In this document: piece after piece, positions 25,027 to 33,739 of the stretch
Layout: each line of letters starts with the position of its first letter
Position numbering within the stretch: position 1 is the first letter of the stretch
Source: Moanibacter sp965226025
Lineage (GTDB): Bacteria > Verrucomicrobiota > Verrucomicrobiia > Opitutales > UBA2987
DNA length: 64,000 bases
Assembly: GCA_965226025.1 (NCBI GenBank)
Contig: CBDDCD010000002.1
Coordinates: 1,488,001-1,552,000, forward strand
Direction: 5' to 3'
Position numbers and translations under genes: made by a program
The notes under the pieces: generated by a model
The model's input: the letters and a program-made list of their open reading frames with translations, nothing else
Told to the model about the DNA's origin: nothing
Databases searched by the model: none

Positions 25027-25095
25027 CTAGGAGGCTGTCGGACTTTGTGCTTCGATTGCTCTGCAAGTACCAAAGTTCGTCCGACAGCCTCCTAG
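25027..25095. mobile_element. CTAG-TIR MITE, copy b (69 bp)
   Basis: CTAGGAGGCTGTCGGAC ... GTCCGACAGCCTCCTAG: perfect 17-bp inverted ends. Interior TTTGTGCTTCGATTGCTCTG resembles copy a. Confidence 0.9.
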
Positions 25096-25269
25096 CAATA
25101 ATAAAATTAAACTGAGATTTGTGGAAAATGACATTTCTAACTCCTCCGATGGATATCGTTGTGCCAAACTGTCACGAAGTCGGAAGAGCCTCAAACTTCC
25201 ACCTTCAGATTCACGGAAAGAACCCAGAAGATATGACAATTCGTCTCAAATCTCAGTTTCATTTTCTTG

Positions 25270-25370
25270 CAAGGAATCTGTCGGCATGGACTTGGTCTAG
25301 ATTTGCACCCTTCACCGTTGAATCCGAACCTCCGCGATGTTGCGATATTCAAAGTCCGACAGATTCCTAG
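25270..25370. mobile_element. CTAG-TIR MITE, copy c (101 bp)
   Basis: Starts CAAGGAATCTGTCGG (the CTAG left end has become CAAG) and ends CCGACAGATTCCTAG. Only two base differences from copy f at 62988-63088, 37.7 kb away, so movement was recent. The last 34 bases encode the first 11 residues of the sulfotransferase. Confidence 0.93.
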
Positions 25371-26251
25371 TAAATGGGCCTGTCGTGATAGGCGGAGTTT
25401 GTGGAAGTGGAACGAGGGTCATAGCAGAAATAGTGGCGGCGCTCGGTTACTACATCGGCGATGACTTGAACAGCGCCCGAGATACTCTCCTCTATACGCT
25501 CCTCTTTAAACGTCCGAATTGGATTTACAGGCACCACCGGGACAACGAGGCCGTCAACACCGGACTCAGCTTGCTGCAGAAGATCATGACAGGCGATGGG
25601 ACGCCTTCGAAACGGGAATGGGGCTTCTTGTTGAGGGCGGTTACTTCGAAGGTGTTTATCGGCCATCAGTATCAAGGCAGAGGCCGAGGATTATGGCCTC
25701 TCAAGCGATTGATGAGAATACTGACGGCAAGAGGGCCTGGAGACGCCGAATACGTGGGCTGGGGATGGAAGGAACCCCATTCCCTTCTCCTGATTCGCCA
25801 TATGAACAGCCACTTTGATCATTTCAGGTACATTCATGTTATCAGGCATGGGCTCGATATGGCATTTAGCGAAAATCAGGAGCAGCTTTATCTTTGGGGG
25901 CGCCTCTTCGGAGTGGAACAACCCAGAAGCTCCTCAGAATTACCGGCGGCCTCTCTCCGATTTTGGTTAGGAGTGAACCACGATATCATTCAGGCCGGAG
26001 AGGGAATGGGGCGGGAGAGGTTTCTATTGGTCAATTTTGATGAATTGTGCAGGTCTCCACAGAAGGTCATCCAGAGCTTGATCACATTTCTCGATATCAA
26101 CCCAGACGAAAAGACGATCGAACGCATTTTGCAGATCCCGAAACGGCCAGATTCTACGGGACGGTATCGAGATCATGATCTGAATCAGTTTGCCGCCGAT
26201 GACCTGGCTGCACTCCAGGAGCTCGGTTTTTCCATAGTCCGGAAATTGTGA
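25337..26251 (+). CDS. Sulfotransferase-family protein with MITE-derived N-terminus
   Basis: 304 residues. The 5'-phosphosulfate loop is VIGGVCGSGTRVIAEIVAA near the N-terminus and the 3'-phosphate-binding motif is IHVIRHGLDMAFSENQ; VNFDELCRSPQKVIQSLITF is the usual late helix. It presumably transfers sulfate from PAPS to a carbohydrate. The start ATG and residues MLRYSKSDRFL lie wholly inside MITE copy c, and true family sequence begins at about residue 13. No better start exists between the MITE and the P-loop except GTG 25387, which would cut into the loop. It faces an SGNH hydrolase gene, suggesting polysaccharide modification. Confidence 0.85.
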   Translation: MLRYSKSDRFLVNGPVVIGGVCGSGTRVIAEIVAALGYYIGDDLNSARDTLLYTLLFKRPNWIYRHHRDNEAVNTGLSLLQKIMTGDGTPSKREWGFLLRAVTSKVFIGHQYQGRGRGLWPLKRLMRILTARGPGDAEYVGWGWKEPHSLLLIRHMNSHFDHFRYIHVIRHGLDMAFSENQEQLYLWGRLFGVEQPRSSSELPAASLRFWLGVNHDIIQAGEGMGRERFLLVNFDELCRSPQKVIQSLITFLDINPDEKTIERILQIPKRPDSTGRYRDHDLNQFAADDLAALQELGFSIVRKL

Positions 26252-26266
26252 AATTTCCGGAGTAAT
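26241..26266 (+). terminator. Hairpin over the sulfotransferase stop
   Basis: TCCGGAAATT-GTGA-AATTTCCGGA, perfect 10-bp stem; weak T-tract. The loop contains the stop codon. Similar arms occur at 34299-34332. Confidence 0.6.
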
Positions 26267-26311
26267 ATAGTGTTGTGGGCAAAGCAGCTTCCTTCGAACC
26301 GGCCGAAGAAA

Positions 26312-26448
26312 AGACAAGGTTCGAGAGCGATGTTCGAGACGAGGTTACCAGCGGAGATCGGACTCACCTTCGCCCTCCGGGCAAGGGACGTGTCTTCAAC
26401 CAACCGGCAGGTCTTCAGCGAAGTAAACCTTGTTCTCGAACCTTGTCT
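26312..26448. repeat. 15-bp inverted repeat pair
   Basis: AGACAAGGTTCGAGA (26312-26326) and TCTCGAACCTTGTCT (26434-26448), perfect inverse match, bracketing 107 bp between two convergent genes; the right arm lies in the 3' end of the SGNH gene. Confidence 0.7.
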
Positions 26449-27539
26449 GAATCCAGCTGTTTGAGAAGTTCCTCCGCCACCAGGGAATGGCCGGCTTCAT
26501 TCCAGTGAATATCCCCCTTGATATAGAACTCCTCAATCACGGCACGGGGAGCACGATCATGAATAAAGGCTGGGAATAGGTTGATGAACTGTACTTCATG
26601 CCGATCCGTCCACTCCTCCCAGAAGGCGACCTGCTTCGAATGCAGATCTCGATGGAAGATCTGATCCGGCCACGGATAAACGACGACCGAGAGCGCAATT
26701 CCCTGTCGTTGCAGCAGCTCGAAGAGTTCGTCCATATGTCGAGCCGCTTTGCTAAGACCAGCCCTCGCATATGCTTCGAAGGCATTCTCATCCACGGACC
26801 ACCGGCCGCGCTTTCTGTTCAGAGCGTCATGAAACTCCTCATCTTTCTGAGCAGATTTCTTAATGACTCGGAAAAGGATCCGGATGTTGCTCAGAAGAAT
26901 CGTGTTTTCGGTCATGAAATGCTTGATGGCAGCTCCCAGTCCGGGAGGTGACTGGAGGACAACATTCCCCTGTTTATCGTGCTTGTACAGATCTACTTCG
27001 TCAGTGATGTCCGACAGGTCAATACACACGACCAGGTGGTCGAATTCCAGCCCCACATCGTTCAGCAGATGCTGAACTTTCCTAAGGTAGATGATGGGAG
27101 AATACGAGGCCGCGGCTGCGTTCAGGGTATCGATTTCCTTTTTCTCAAGAAGGGCATGAACAATCCCCACAAAGGTATCCGCGTACTCGATTCCAACTCC
27201 CTCGGTGAATGAATCACCAATGAAAAGAATACGGTATCTCTCGGTGGTCAAAGGTAGGCTCCGCGCGGACCGATCCTTAAACCCCAGGGAATTGGTATCC
27301 ATCCTGTATCCAATCGGCCCCCAGCGTCCCTCCGAGAAGTCAATATTGGGTGCCAGGGTGTGGTTATAGGCATCATGCCTGATCCGGTAGTAGCTCTCGA
27401 TCTTGTGCTGTGGGGCGTAGAGACCCAACAGCATAAGGACGTTAGCCAACAGGAAATCCAGCCCGATGGTGGCCACAATAACGGTCAGGCCGATCGTGAT
27501 TCTGGGATGTCGCCAAATCCAACTGGTGCGGGCGCGCAT
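26415..27539 (-). CDS. SGNH/GDSL-type hydrolase with N-terminal membrane anchor
   Basis: 374 residues from ATG 27539 (MRARTSWIWRHPRI); a longer frame has no binding site. A membrane helix (TIGLTVIVATIGLDFLLANV) at about 15-35 anchors it. Block I is LFIGDSFTEGVG with the catalytic serine, and the C-terminal block V GDIHWNEAGH carries the Asp-His pair. Such proteins act as extracytoplasmic O-acetyl esterases or acetyltransferases on polysaccharides. It converges on the sulfotransferase gene. Confidence 0.82.
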   Translation of the reverse strand: MRARTSWIWRHPRITIGLTVIVATIGLDFLLANVLMLLGLYAPQHKIESYYRIRHDAYNHTLAPNIDFSEGRWGPIGYRMDTNSLGFKDRSARSLPLTTERYRILFIGDSFTEGVGIEYADTFVGIVHALLEKKEIDTLNAAAASYSPIIYLRKVQHLLNDVGLEFDHLVVCIDLSDITDEVDLYKHDKQGNVVLQSPPGLGAAIKHFMTENTILLSNIRILFRVIKKSAQKDEEFHDALNRKRGRWSVDENAFEAYARAGLSKAARHMDELFELLQRQGIALSVVVYPWPDQIFHRDLHSKQVAFWEEWTDRHEVQFINLFPAFIHDRAPRAVIEEFYIKGDIHWNEAGHSLVAEELLKQLDSDKVREQGLLR

Positions 27540-28333
27540 GGATAAGCAATAGGGGTCTTCGGGTGGTGGGAACGGGTTGTCGCTGAGACGGTTCCGCAAG
27601 AGTAGCAGGATGGCCGTCACCGTACCCGATGGTAAGCCGCCGGGCAAGAACAACCTCCATGATCCGAACAGGCTTGAACACCCGATCCGAATCGAGAGGG
27701 GCGGCCGGTGGCCGCGTCAGTGGTCAATAGGCAGCCGTTCGGCATGCTCAAGACAGTCTAAGCTGCAGTCAAAACGGCCTGCGACCGTGTCCCCGCTGAG
27801 CGAGACCGCGCCTGCGCTTTTCTGCTGATTCTCCCGGAAGTTAGTCTCACCAGCGGGATTCGGCGCAGTCCCGTAGTTTTTGGGATAATCGGATGAATCC
27901 CATCTACTGGAGAGCGTCGAAGTCAACCTCATCATTTCAAACGGCTTGTTAGGGGAGAAGCAAAATTGGTAGATAGAGGGAAATCAATGGACAGGGAAGA
28001 ATTGCCTTCCCAATGCCGGGATGGCGCTTTCGGCTTGCTCGGTGGTCGGATCGCGTTTGATGGATGGTCATTTGCCAGCCGCGAATAATCTCCTTTGACA
28101 ATTTCCCTTGTGCGGGTTTTTAATTTCCCCTCTTGCTTGGTATCGCACCCATATGTGAACTATGGTTCAGGAACATTGGGTCAAATAGCATAGCTCGAAA
28201 CCGTCATCGGGGCAACTTCACGCCGAAACGATGAGTCTATGTAATATCAACCGTTGTTTAAACGTTGGTGGCTTGGTGGTTATCTTCTGATGGACACGCA
28301 ACGGGGTGTATGAAATAGCAGGAGAATAAGAAG
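27540..28333. other. Long intergenic region with REP-like palindrome
   Basis: About 790 bp. Bases 27725-27840 repeat motifs of 15195-15290 (GGCAGCCGTTCGGCATGCTC, then a GTCCCCGCTGAGCGAGAC palindrome). The rest, 27900-28330, is AT-richer and likely holds the promoter of the PEP-CTERM gene; no gene seen. Confidence 0.5.
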
Positions 28334-29068
28334 ATGCGACGAGATTATTGGGTAATTCTGCTGATCGGTGTTCTGTGTACTTTTTGGGCCAGTAATGTCC
28401 TCGCCACCAGTGTTGTGAACGGTGAGTTCGAAACGGGCGATCTCACCGGCTGGACCGTTTCAGCCTTTGATGAATTCGACACGCCCCTGGCCCCATCCCC
28501 CTTTATCAGCGTCACGGACGTTGGTGGGAATAATGTTGCAGAGTTCAAGACCGGGGAGTTTGCCGATGGACTCTTTATAGCAACCCTCGAACAATCCTTT
28601 CCTATTATTGTCGCCGAGCCCATCCTGGGCTTCGATTTTACGCTTCCCGCCGTGCTGCCCGATCCGACTGGAACCGGGACCAGTCCGTTTTTCGATTCCC
28701 TTTTTGTGTCGGCAGATAATGGAGTCGACACCTTTGACCTATTGCTGATCGATCAGTTTGGCGCCCTGCCCGATCCGTTTGGGACTGCGCCTGGCGATGT
28801 GACTCTAGGCGTCCCTTCAGACCCATTCTTCGACTTCAGTTTCAAGGCGGACCTATCCATTCTGGCGGGAGAAACTATCACCCTCTTTTTTGATGTGATT
28901 CAAGAGGATGACGGATTCCAGTTTGATCCCTTTATTGACAACGTCCAAACCTCCTCCGAACCGACAAATGTGATTCCTGAGCCGAACTCGGTGTTGCTCC
29001 TTGGACTTGGCATCGCCATGCTCGCAGGGGGAGCAATGAAACGTAAACGATCCAGGAGCGAACGATGA
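28334..29068 (+). CDS. PEP-CTERM sorting-domain protein
   Basis: 244 residues, AGGAG about nine bases before ATG. Signal peptide RDYWVILLIGVLCTFWASNV-LAT. Mature part SVVNGEFETGDLTGWTVS opens a beta-sandwich (PEP-CTERM/DUF642-like carbohydrate-binding type) rich in Asp, Phe and Gly with no cysteine. The tail IPEPNSVLLLGLGIAMLAGG then MKRKRSRSER is a canonical PEP-CTERM: PEP box, hydrophobic helix and basic end, recognised by an exosortase (EpsH) and usually linked to exopolysaccharide production. No exosortase gene is in the window. Confidence 0.92.
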   Translation: MRRDYWVILLIGVLCTFWASNVLATSVVNGEFETGDLTGWTVSAFDEFDTPLAPSPFISVTDVGGNNVAEFKTGEFADGLFIATLEQSFPIIVAEPILGFDFTLPAVLPDPTGTGTSPFFDSLFVSADNGVDTFDLLLIDQFGALPDPFGTAPGDVTLGVPSDPFFDFSFKADLSILAGETITLFFDVIQEDDGFQFDPFIDNVQTSSEPTNVIPEPNSVLLLGLGIAMLAGGAMKRKRSRSER

Positions 29069-29490
29069 GCAGGGGCGAGAAGGGTCAGACTTTGGATTAA
29101 AGTCTCCTGGCATAAGGACAGCTGGAGACAAGATCTCTTCTTCTTTCTCTTGCAGTAAATCGTCCTTGTCCTCGTGATCCGCAGAGCGCAGCGATCCTTT
29201 CGAACGATCTATCTGAGAAACTGCGCCTGCTATCCTTCCATCGAGATTCCAATCTCGAGGACGAGGATGATTGGCCGCCTTTCATAGGGCCATTCGGGGA
29301 GGGGAAGGAAGAGTTGCGGGGGGCGAGTGGCGAGGGAACTGGACCATTCGGAGTTCAACAAAGCTCAACAACCAACGCCCAACGTCCAAGTCGGGGTGGG
29401 AGAAGAGGTCATTGTATCTGAGTGAGAGTTGATTCTGCAGAAGTGCCCACTTCGCTTCACGACAGATTCACCATCTGCGGAAGCTGTGCG
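29069..29490. other. Intergenic, no gene seen
   Basis: Has CGAGATTCCAATCTCG hairpin (about 29241-29256), an AACAACCAACGCCCAACGTC run similar in inverse to 36275-36300, and low-complexity purine-rich DNA. Faces the 3' end of the PhyH gene. Confidence 0.5.
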
Positions 29491-30186
29491 TCAATTGTCC
29501 AACGCCAAGACGCGCCGCGTTGCAGGCGGCAGCGCAGCCTGGGTTTCTGGCGAGAGGAATTTCCTCTGTTCGGTCTGCTGTTGTGCTCCGTGTCGAACGA
29601 AATAAGCATGCAGGATCCTTCGACGGCGGCTCGAGTGGTTGGCGGAGGCGCCGTGCAAGAGGCTGGCGTTGATGATGATGACAGTGCCGGGCGGGACTTG
29701 GACGTGCACGACGTCTTTTTCATCTTCAGGGGCGGGGATATCGGCCAAGTGTGAACCGGGTAGGACGCGGGTGGCGCCATTGTCCCGATCCATGCCGTCG
29801 ACCACCCACAGCGAATTGAGCGAATATACGGTCTCGCCGGTCGGGGTCCGGGTATCGCGGTGCAGTGACTGGTCGGCCTGACCGGTGAGCGGTTCGAGCG
29901 AATTGAGGCTGGAGAGGATGCAGTCTTGGCCCAGGAAGTGGCGCATGATATCGTAGATGGGCGAACGAAGGAAGAGCGCGTGGAAGAAGGGGTGCTTGTC
30001 GACGAGATTGGCAGTGAAGTGGTAGCTCTCCGGCAGGTTTAGGCCGTCGCGCTCGGGGTCGTTGGCGGCGTAGATGTCGTCCATTGTCATGCGCAGGAAT
30101 GCGAGGTCATTGGCTTTGAGCACATCGTGGACTGTGGTGAAGCCCTGTGTTTTGATGGCGTTGATATGGGGGCCGAGATCGGTCAT
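29491..30186 (-). CDS. Phytanoyl-CoA dioxygenase (PhyH) family protein
   Basis: Start at ATG 30186 (AGGAG three bases upstream), 231 residues. Iron ligands: LHRDTRTPTG (HxD) and the distal NASLLHGASANHSSRRRRIL with the 2-oxoglutarate-binding arginine cluster. NGATRVLPGSHLADIPAPED is the conserved GSH segment. It is shorter than the other PhyH members and lies alone between repeat blocks. Substrate unknown. Confidence 0.87.
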   Translation of the reverse strand: MTDLGPHINAIKTQGFTTVHDVLKANDLAFLRMTMDDIYAANDPERDGLNLPESYHFTANLVDKHPFFHALFLRSPIYDIMRHFLGQDCILSSLNSLEPLTGQADQSLHRDTRTPTGETVYSLNSLWVVDGMDRDNGATRVLPGSHLADIPAPEDEKDVVHVQVPPGTVIIINASLLHGASANHSSRRRRILHAYFVRHGAQQQTEQRKFLSPETQAALPPATRRVLALDN

Positions 30187-30733
30187 AGACTCCTGATTTG
30201 AGCAATGTGGATCATTGTAGTATATTGTCCGCGAGTAGACAGGTATAATCTGAGTGAGGGGAAGAGGGGACGGGGAGACTGAGAGACGCGGGGAAGTGGA
30301 GAGAGTTTGGTTCACGGTTGTAGGGAGATCGGCGGGATTACAGAACTAGCCAACGACGGAGCTGGGGAGGTCCGGACTTTCGGGTGGTTCGGGCAACCGG
30401 CGGTGTAGGCGCTGCTTGACCGCATCGGCGACGATCAGGTTGTCGAAATGAGCCCGCGTAGGAAATCGCTGATTCGAATTCCTGGACATTTCGCGATGCG
30501 AAAAATAGGAGTCTTTCGTGAGGCAGATTTGCAATCTGCCTTGTGGGGTCCGGCGAAGGTGTTTAGGCGTGAGAGGAACTAGGAGAACCCACTCCCGGGT
30601 CCTTCGGACCACCCGGTCGACTGGGCTCACGGCCGAGGCCCTTCTCGGAGGGGAATGTCGTGATTTCATCTGCAGATAATATTGATATCAAGCGGCCGCC
30701 CTTGTTAAAGATGCAGCGACAACTTCATTGAAT
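30187..30733. repeat. Intergenic with REP-like repeat, copy 2
   Basis: From about 30515: AGGCAGATTTGCAATCTGCC (stem), then GGTCCGGCGAAGGTGTTTAG, and at 30590-30650 GGTCCTTCGGACCACCCGGT and CTTCTCGGAGGGGAATG. A diverged member of the REP-like family. No gene accepted. Confidence 0.65.
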
Positions 30734-32131
30734 ATGAGCGAGTATCAATACTACGAATTCACTGCGATAGACGGTCCGATTTCGGATGAGGGGTTCGAAT
30801 ACGCGCGCGCAAGTTCGACTCGAGCGGAAGTCACGCGTTACCGATGGCGCAACGAGTATAACTGGGGAGACTTCGGTGGGAGCGTGAATAGGTTATTGGA
30901 CTATTACGATGCCCATGTCTATGTGACGAATTGGGGATCCTTTACCTTCGCCCTCGCGTTCCCGCCGGCGACGTTGGATACAGCGAAGCTTCAAGAGTAC
31001 GTCAACCAGCACGGCGAGAATTGGATTGAGATCAGCGAATCCAAGAAAAGCGGGAGGCAGAAAGTGCATTGGTACCGAGAAGAAGAAGTGCCGTCGGAAT
31101 GGGAAGACGGAGAGACCTTACTGGAGCAACTGGTGAGCGTCCGGGAGGAGATTTTCGCCGGTGATTATCGGGCTCTGTTCATCGGATGGCTGGCCAGTTT
31201 TAATTATGATGACACCTCCGATGAGAGTGAAGGCGAGAACGCTGTCGAGGTTCCTCAGATCCCTTCGGGTATGAACGATCTGACGACACCTCAAGTCGAT
31301 CTGGCCGAGGCCACGCGAGTTGATCAAGACGCGTTGGCCGCAGCCGCCGAATTCAGCGCGTCCAGGGAAAGGAATCTACGACCTGTTGCCGACATACTCC
31401 CCGATCTGGCCGAAGTCGACAAGAACGCCTATCTGTTACGGGTGGCTGAGGGTGAGGGCGCGCGGGTGGGCAGGGAGCTGAATCGATTGCGAATACCCGA
31501 ACATTCAGAATCACACTTCCAGTCCGTTTCGCATTCCCAGCTGGCTTCAAGAGCAAACGAGATTTACGAAGCGCGTGTGCGGAAAGAGAAGATTGAGCAG
31601 GCGATTCGGCGCCGCCAGGAGCAGGCGGAGGAAAGAATGAGGTTGAAAGCAATTTTTGAGAATGCGGATTCGATTTGGGAGGAGACCGATAATCTGGTTA
31701 ATGAAGGGAAGTCAAAGGGCTACGATACAGCTGCAACGGATCTTAAGGAGCTGAAATCCGCCTATTCGAATTCTTCACAGGATTTGGATTTCCAGGAACG
31801 GTTGCAGAAATTTAGAGATCATTGGTCTCGCCGATCTTCGATGCTGAGCGGGATCAGGGGAAGGTGTTCCGGAGTGAGAGGTATTCGGCAGACCCACCCC
31901 GGTCCTGCGGACCACCCCTCCGAGGAGGGGAAAGTCCAGATTCGGATCTTGGGCTGGGCTCTTCGAAGGCTAAGAATAGAGAGAGGTGCAATATACCGGC
32001 CTCTCTTCCTATCCTTTTTCCATTTCGCGCAGGCGTTCTTCGAGGAAGCTTCGTTCGGGGGTGTTTCCGGACAGTTTGATGGCCTTACGATAAGCGATGG
32101 CGGCCTGTTGCGGCGCACCTGCCCGTCGTAG
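30734..32131 (+). CDS. Uncharacterised protein (MSEYQYYEF family), C-terminus replaced by repeat DNA
   Basis: Starts at ATG 30734. Residues 1-90 (MSEYQYYEFTAIDGPISD, NEYNWGDFGGSVNRLLDYYD, VYVTNWGSFTFALAFPP) match a widespread hypothetical family found in multi-gene clusters; a charged coiled-coil segment follows at about 265-315 (RKEKIEQAIRRRQEQAEERM). From about residue 375 the frame reads REP-like DNA (RQTHPGPADHPSEEGK) and then the antisense strand of the sigma-factor gene, so the authentic protein ends near 31850. Function unknown; the last ~90 residues are artefactual. Confidence 0.65.
   Translation: MSEYQYYEFTAIDGPISDEGFEYARASSTRAEVTRYRWRNEYNWGDFGGSVNRLLDYYDAHVYVTNWGSFTFALAFPPATLDTAKLQEYVNQHGENWIEISESKKSGRQKVHWYREEEVPSEWEDGETLLEQLVSVREEIFAGDYRALFIGWLASFNYDDTSDESEGENAVEVPQIPSGMNDLTTPQVDLAEATRVDQDALAAAAEFSASRERNLRPVADILPDLAEVDKNAYLLRVAEGEGARVGRELNRLRIPEHSESHFQSVSHSQLASRANEIYEARVRKEKIEQAIRRRQEQAEERMRLKAIFENADSIWEETDNLVNEGKSKGYDTAATDLKELKSAYSNSSQDLDFQERLQKFRDHWSRRSSMLSGIRGRCSGVRGIRQTHPGPADHPSEEGKVQIRILGWALRRLRIERGAIYRPLFLSFFHFAQAFFEEASFGGVSGQFDGLTISDGGLLRRTCPS
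31855..31935 (+). repeat. REP-like hairpin repeat, copy 3
   Basis: GACCCACCCCGGTCCTGCGG then ACCACCCCTCCGAGGAGGGG. Identical core to 48650-48690. It lies at the end of the hypothetical gene. Confidence 0.85.
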
Positions 32132-33280
32132 GAAATCGGCGTGGGCAGCGTGCAGAGGCAGGTAGTTCTGGAGCTTCGGTTCGTTGCGAATTTCCTCGAG
32201 GGCTTCGAGAGCTGCCTCCGGCCCGCCGGCGAAAGAGAGCGCCACGATGGAATTGATACTTACGACTGGTGAAGGCCGATGACGGTAGAGTTCTTGGTAG
32301 AGCTGATAGATCTGTTGCCAATCGGTCGATGCATGATTTGGGGCCTCCGCGTGAAGGGCGCTGATGGCCGCCTGAATTTGATAGGCCCCAGGCCTCCTGG
32401 CGTTAATGGCAAGGCCGAGAATCGCCAGGCCCTCGCCAATCTTTTCGCGATCCCAGAGGGTCCGGTCCTGGCAATCGAGGGTGACGAGCCGACCGTCAGT
32501 TCCAATCCGAGCGGGAGCGCGTGCATGGTGAAGCAGCATCAGAGCGAGCAGGCCCTTGGCCTCCGGGTGCTCCGGGGCGATTGAGACGAGTATCCGCCCG
32601 AGCCGGATGGCGTCGTCGCAAAGTTCAGTCCGCACCGCGTCATCGCCGGAGCTCGTCGAGTAGCCTTCGTTGAAAATGAGGTAGATCACGGAGAGCACCG
32701 AGTCGAGCCTCTCGTCGAGATGTTCCGGTCCGGGGATCTCGTAGGGGATGCGCGCGGTCTTGATCTTTCGTTTCGCCCGAACGAGTCGTTGGGCCATGGT
32801 CGCCTCGGGCACCAGGAAGGCGCGGGCCACCTCAAGCGTTTTCATTCCTCCAAGGGTCTGCAGAGTCAGGGCCACGCGGGCCTCTTCCGCGAGTGCCGGG
32901 TGGCAACAAGTGAAAATCAGGCGGAGGCGTTCGTCCGGAATGGCCTCGTCATCTTTCATCTCGTCGGGGAGGTCGAAGCTGGAGTGGTTCGATTCGATGT
33001 TGGCGACGATCTGCTCCTCCTTTCCGCGAAAACTCTCCCGGCGGCGGATCTGGTCGATTATCTTCCGCTTCGCGATCTTGAGAAGCCACCCGCAAGGGTT
33101 TGCGGGAAGCCCACCATGCTTGGGACGCCATCGATCAAGGGCCAGAATAAGAGCCTCCTGAAGAGCATCCTCGGCCAGCTCGAAGTCACGGAACTGGCCG
33201 ACTAGAATCGAGAGAACCCGTCCCCACTCCTCGCGGACGATCTTCTCGATGACCGCGTGAGGATGGAATTCGGACGCCAT
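32009..33280 (-). CDS. ECF sigma factor, ECF42-like (DUF6596/TPR C-terminal extension)
   Basis: 423 residues. Region 2: FRDFELAEDALQEALILALD and GWLLKIAKRKIIDQIRRRES; region 4: LTLQTLGGMKTLEVARAFLV and ATMAQRLVRAKRKI. The ~230-residue extension (ERLDSVLSVIYLIFNEGYST, GLLALMLLHHARAPARI, DRTLWDREKIGEGLAILG, TDWQQIYQLYQELYRH, ARRAGAPQQAAIAYRKA-like DFLRRAGAPQQAAIAYRKAI) is TPR-like. ECF42 factors are known to sit beside DGPF/YCII proteins, as here. The start follows the first DGPF gene by 6 bases. It probably directs RNA polymerase to a few targets including itself. Confidence 0.9.
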   Translation of the reverse strand: MASEFHPHAVIEKIVREEWGRVLSILVGQFRDFELAEDALQEALILALDRWRPKHGGLPANPCGWLLKIAKRKIIDQIRRRESFRGKEEQIVANIESNHSSFDLPDEMKDDEAIPDERLRLIFTCCHPALAEEARVALTLQTLGGMKTLEVARAFLVPEATMAQRLVRAKRKIKTARIPYEIPGPEHLDERLDSVLSVIYLIFNEGYSTSSGDDAVRTELCDDAIRLGRILVSIAPEHPEAKGLLALMLLHHARAPARIGTDGRLVTLDCQDRTLWDREKIGEGLAILGLAINARRPGAYQIQAAISALHAEAPNHASTDWQQIYQLYQELYRHRPSPVVSINSIVALSFAGGPEAALEALEEIRNEPKLQNYLPLHAAHADFLRRAGAPQQAAIAYRKAIKLSGNTPERSFLEERLREMEKG

Positions 33281-33286
33281 GAAAGG

Positions 33287-33649
33287 CTATTCGCCCGCAC
33301 CGGGGAGTTCCATGATCGGACGTACCTCGACCGTCCCGGAGTGAGCAGCCGGGATCTTGGCGGCGTATTCGAGGGCTTCATCGAGGTCCTTGCAGTCGAG
33401 GATGTAGAAGCCGCCCAGCTGCTCCTTGGTTTCGGCATAGGGGCCGTCCGTGACCATGGTTTGGCCATCGCGCACCTTGACGCTACTGGCCGTTGCAACG
33501 CCCTCGAGGGGCTCGCCGGCCACGAGGAGATTCTTCTCTCGCGTTTCGTTGGTGAATTCCGTGTAGCGGCCAATCATCTCGAGGGATTCCGGAGAACCGG
33601 GATCCGGATGGTCGGACTCGGCGGTGTAAAGAAGAAAAATATAGTTCAT
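33287..33649 (-). CDS. DGPF/YCII-domain protein 1
   Basis: 120 residues. MNYIFLLYTAESDHPDPGSP, then VTDGPYAETKEQLGGFYILD shows the DGP(F/Y)AETKEQLGG motif. YCII-like fold: a ferredoxin-like dimer. It is the classical ECF42 genome neighbour; its exact function in sigma control is not established. Stop is 6 bases before the sigma-factor ATG. Confidence 0.92.
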   Translation of the reverse strand: MNYIFLLYTAESDHPDPGSPESLEMIGRYTEFTNETREKNLLVAGEPLEGVATASSVKVRDGQTMVTDGPYAETKEQLGGFYILDCKDLDEALEYAAKIPAAHSGTVEVRPIMELPGAGE

Positions 33650-33739
33650 AATTGTCTTATCCTGTTGTCAGATTCGGGTCCATTCGCGGCCAGTGCAACC
33701 CTGATGAAGAGGCACCGGCCGCGCTCTCCCTGTGGTGGA

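Noticed and set aside
26241..26266. Riboswitch-like structure at sulfotransferase end
   Set aside because: It is a simple 10-bp hairpin across the stop codon; no conserved aptamer features.
30346..30669. 107-residue minus-strand frame
   Set aside because: Over half of it is the REP-like copy; the rest matches no family I can recognise and lacks a ribosome binding site.
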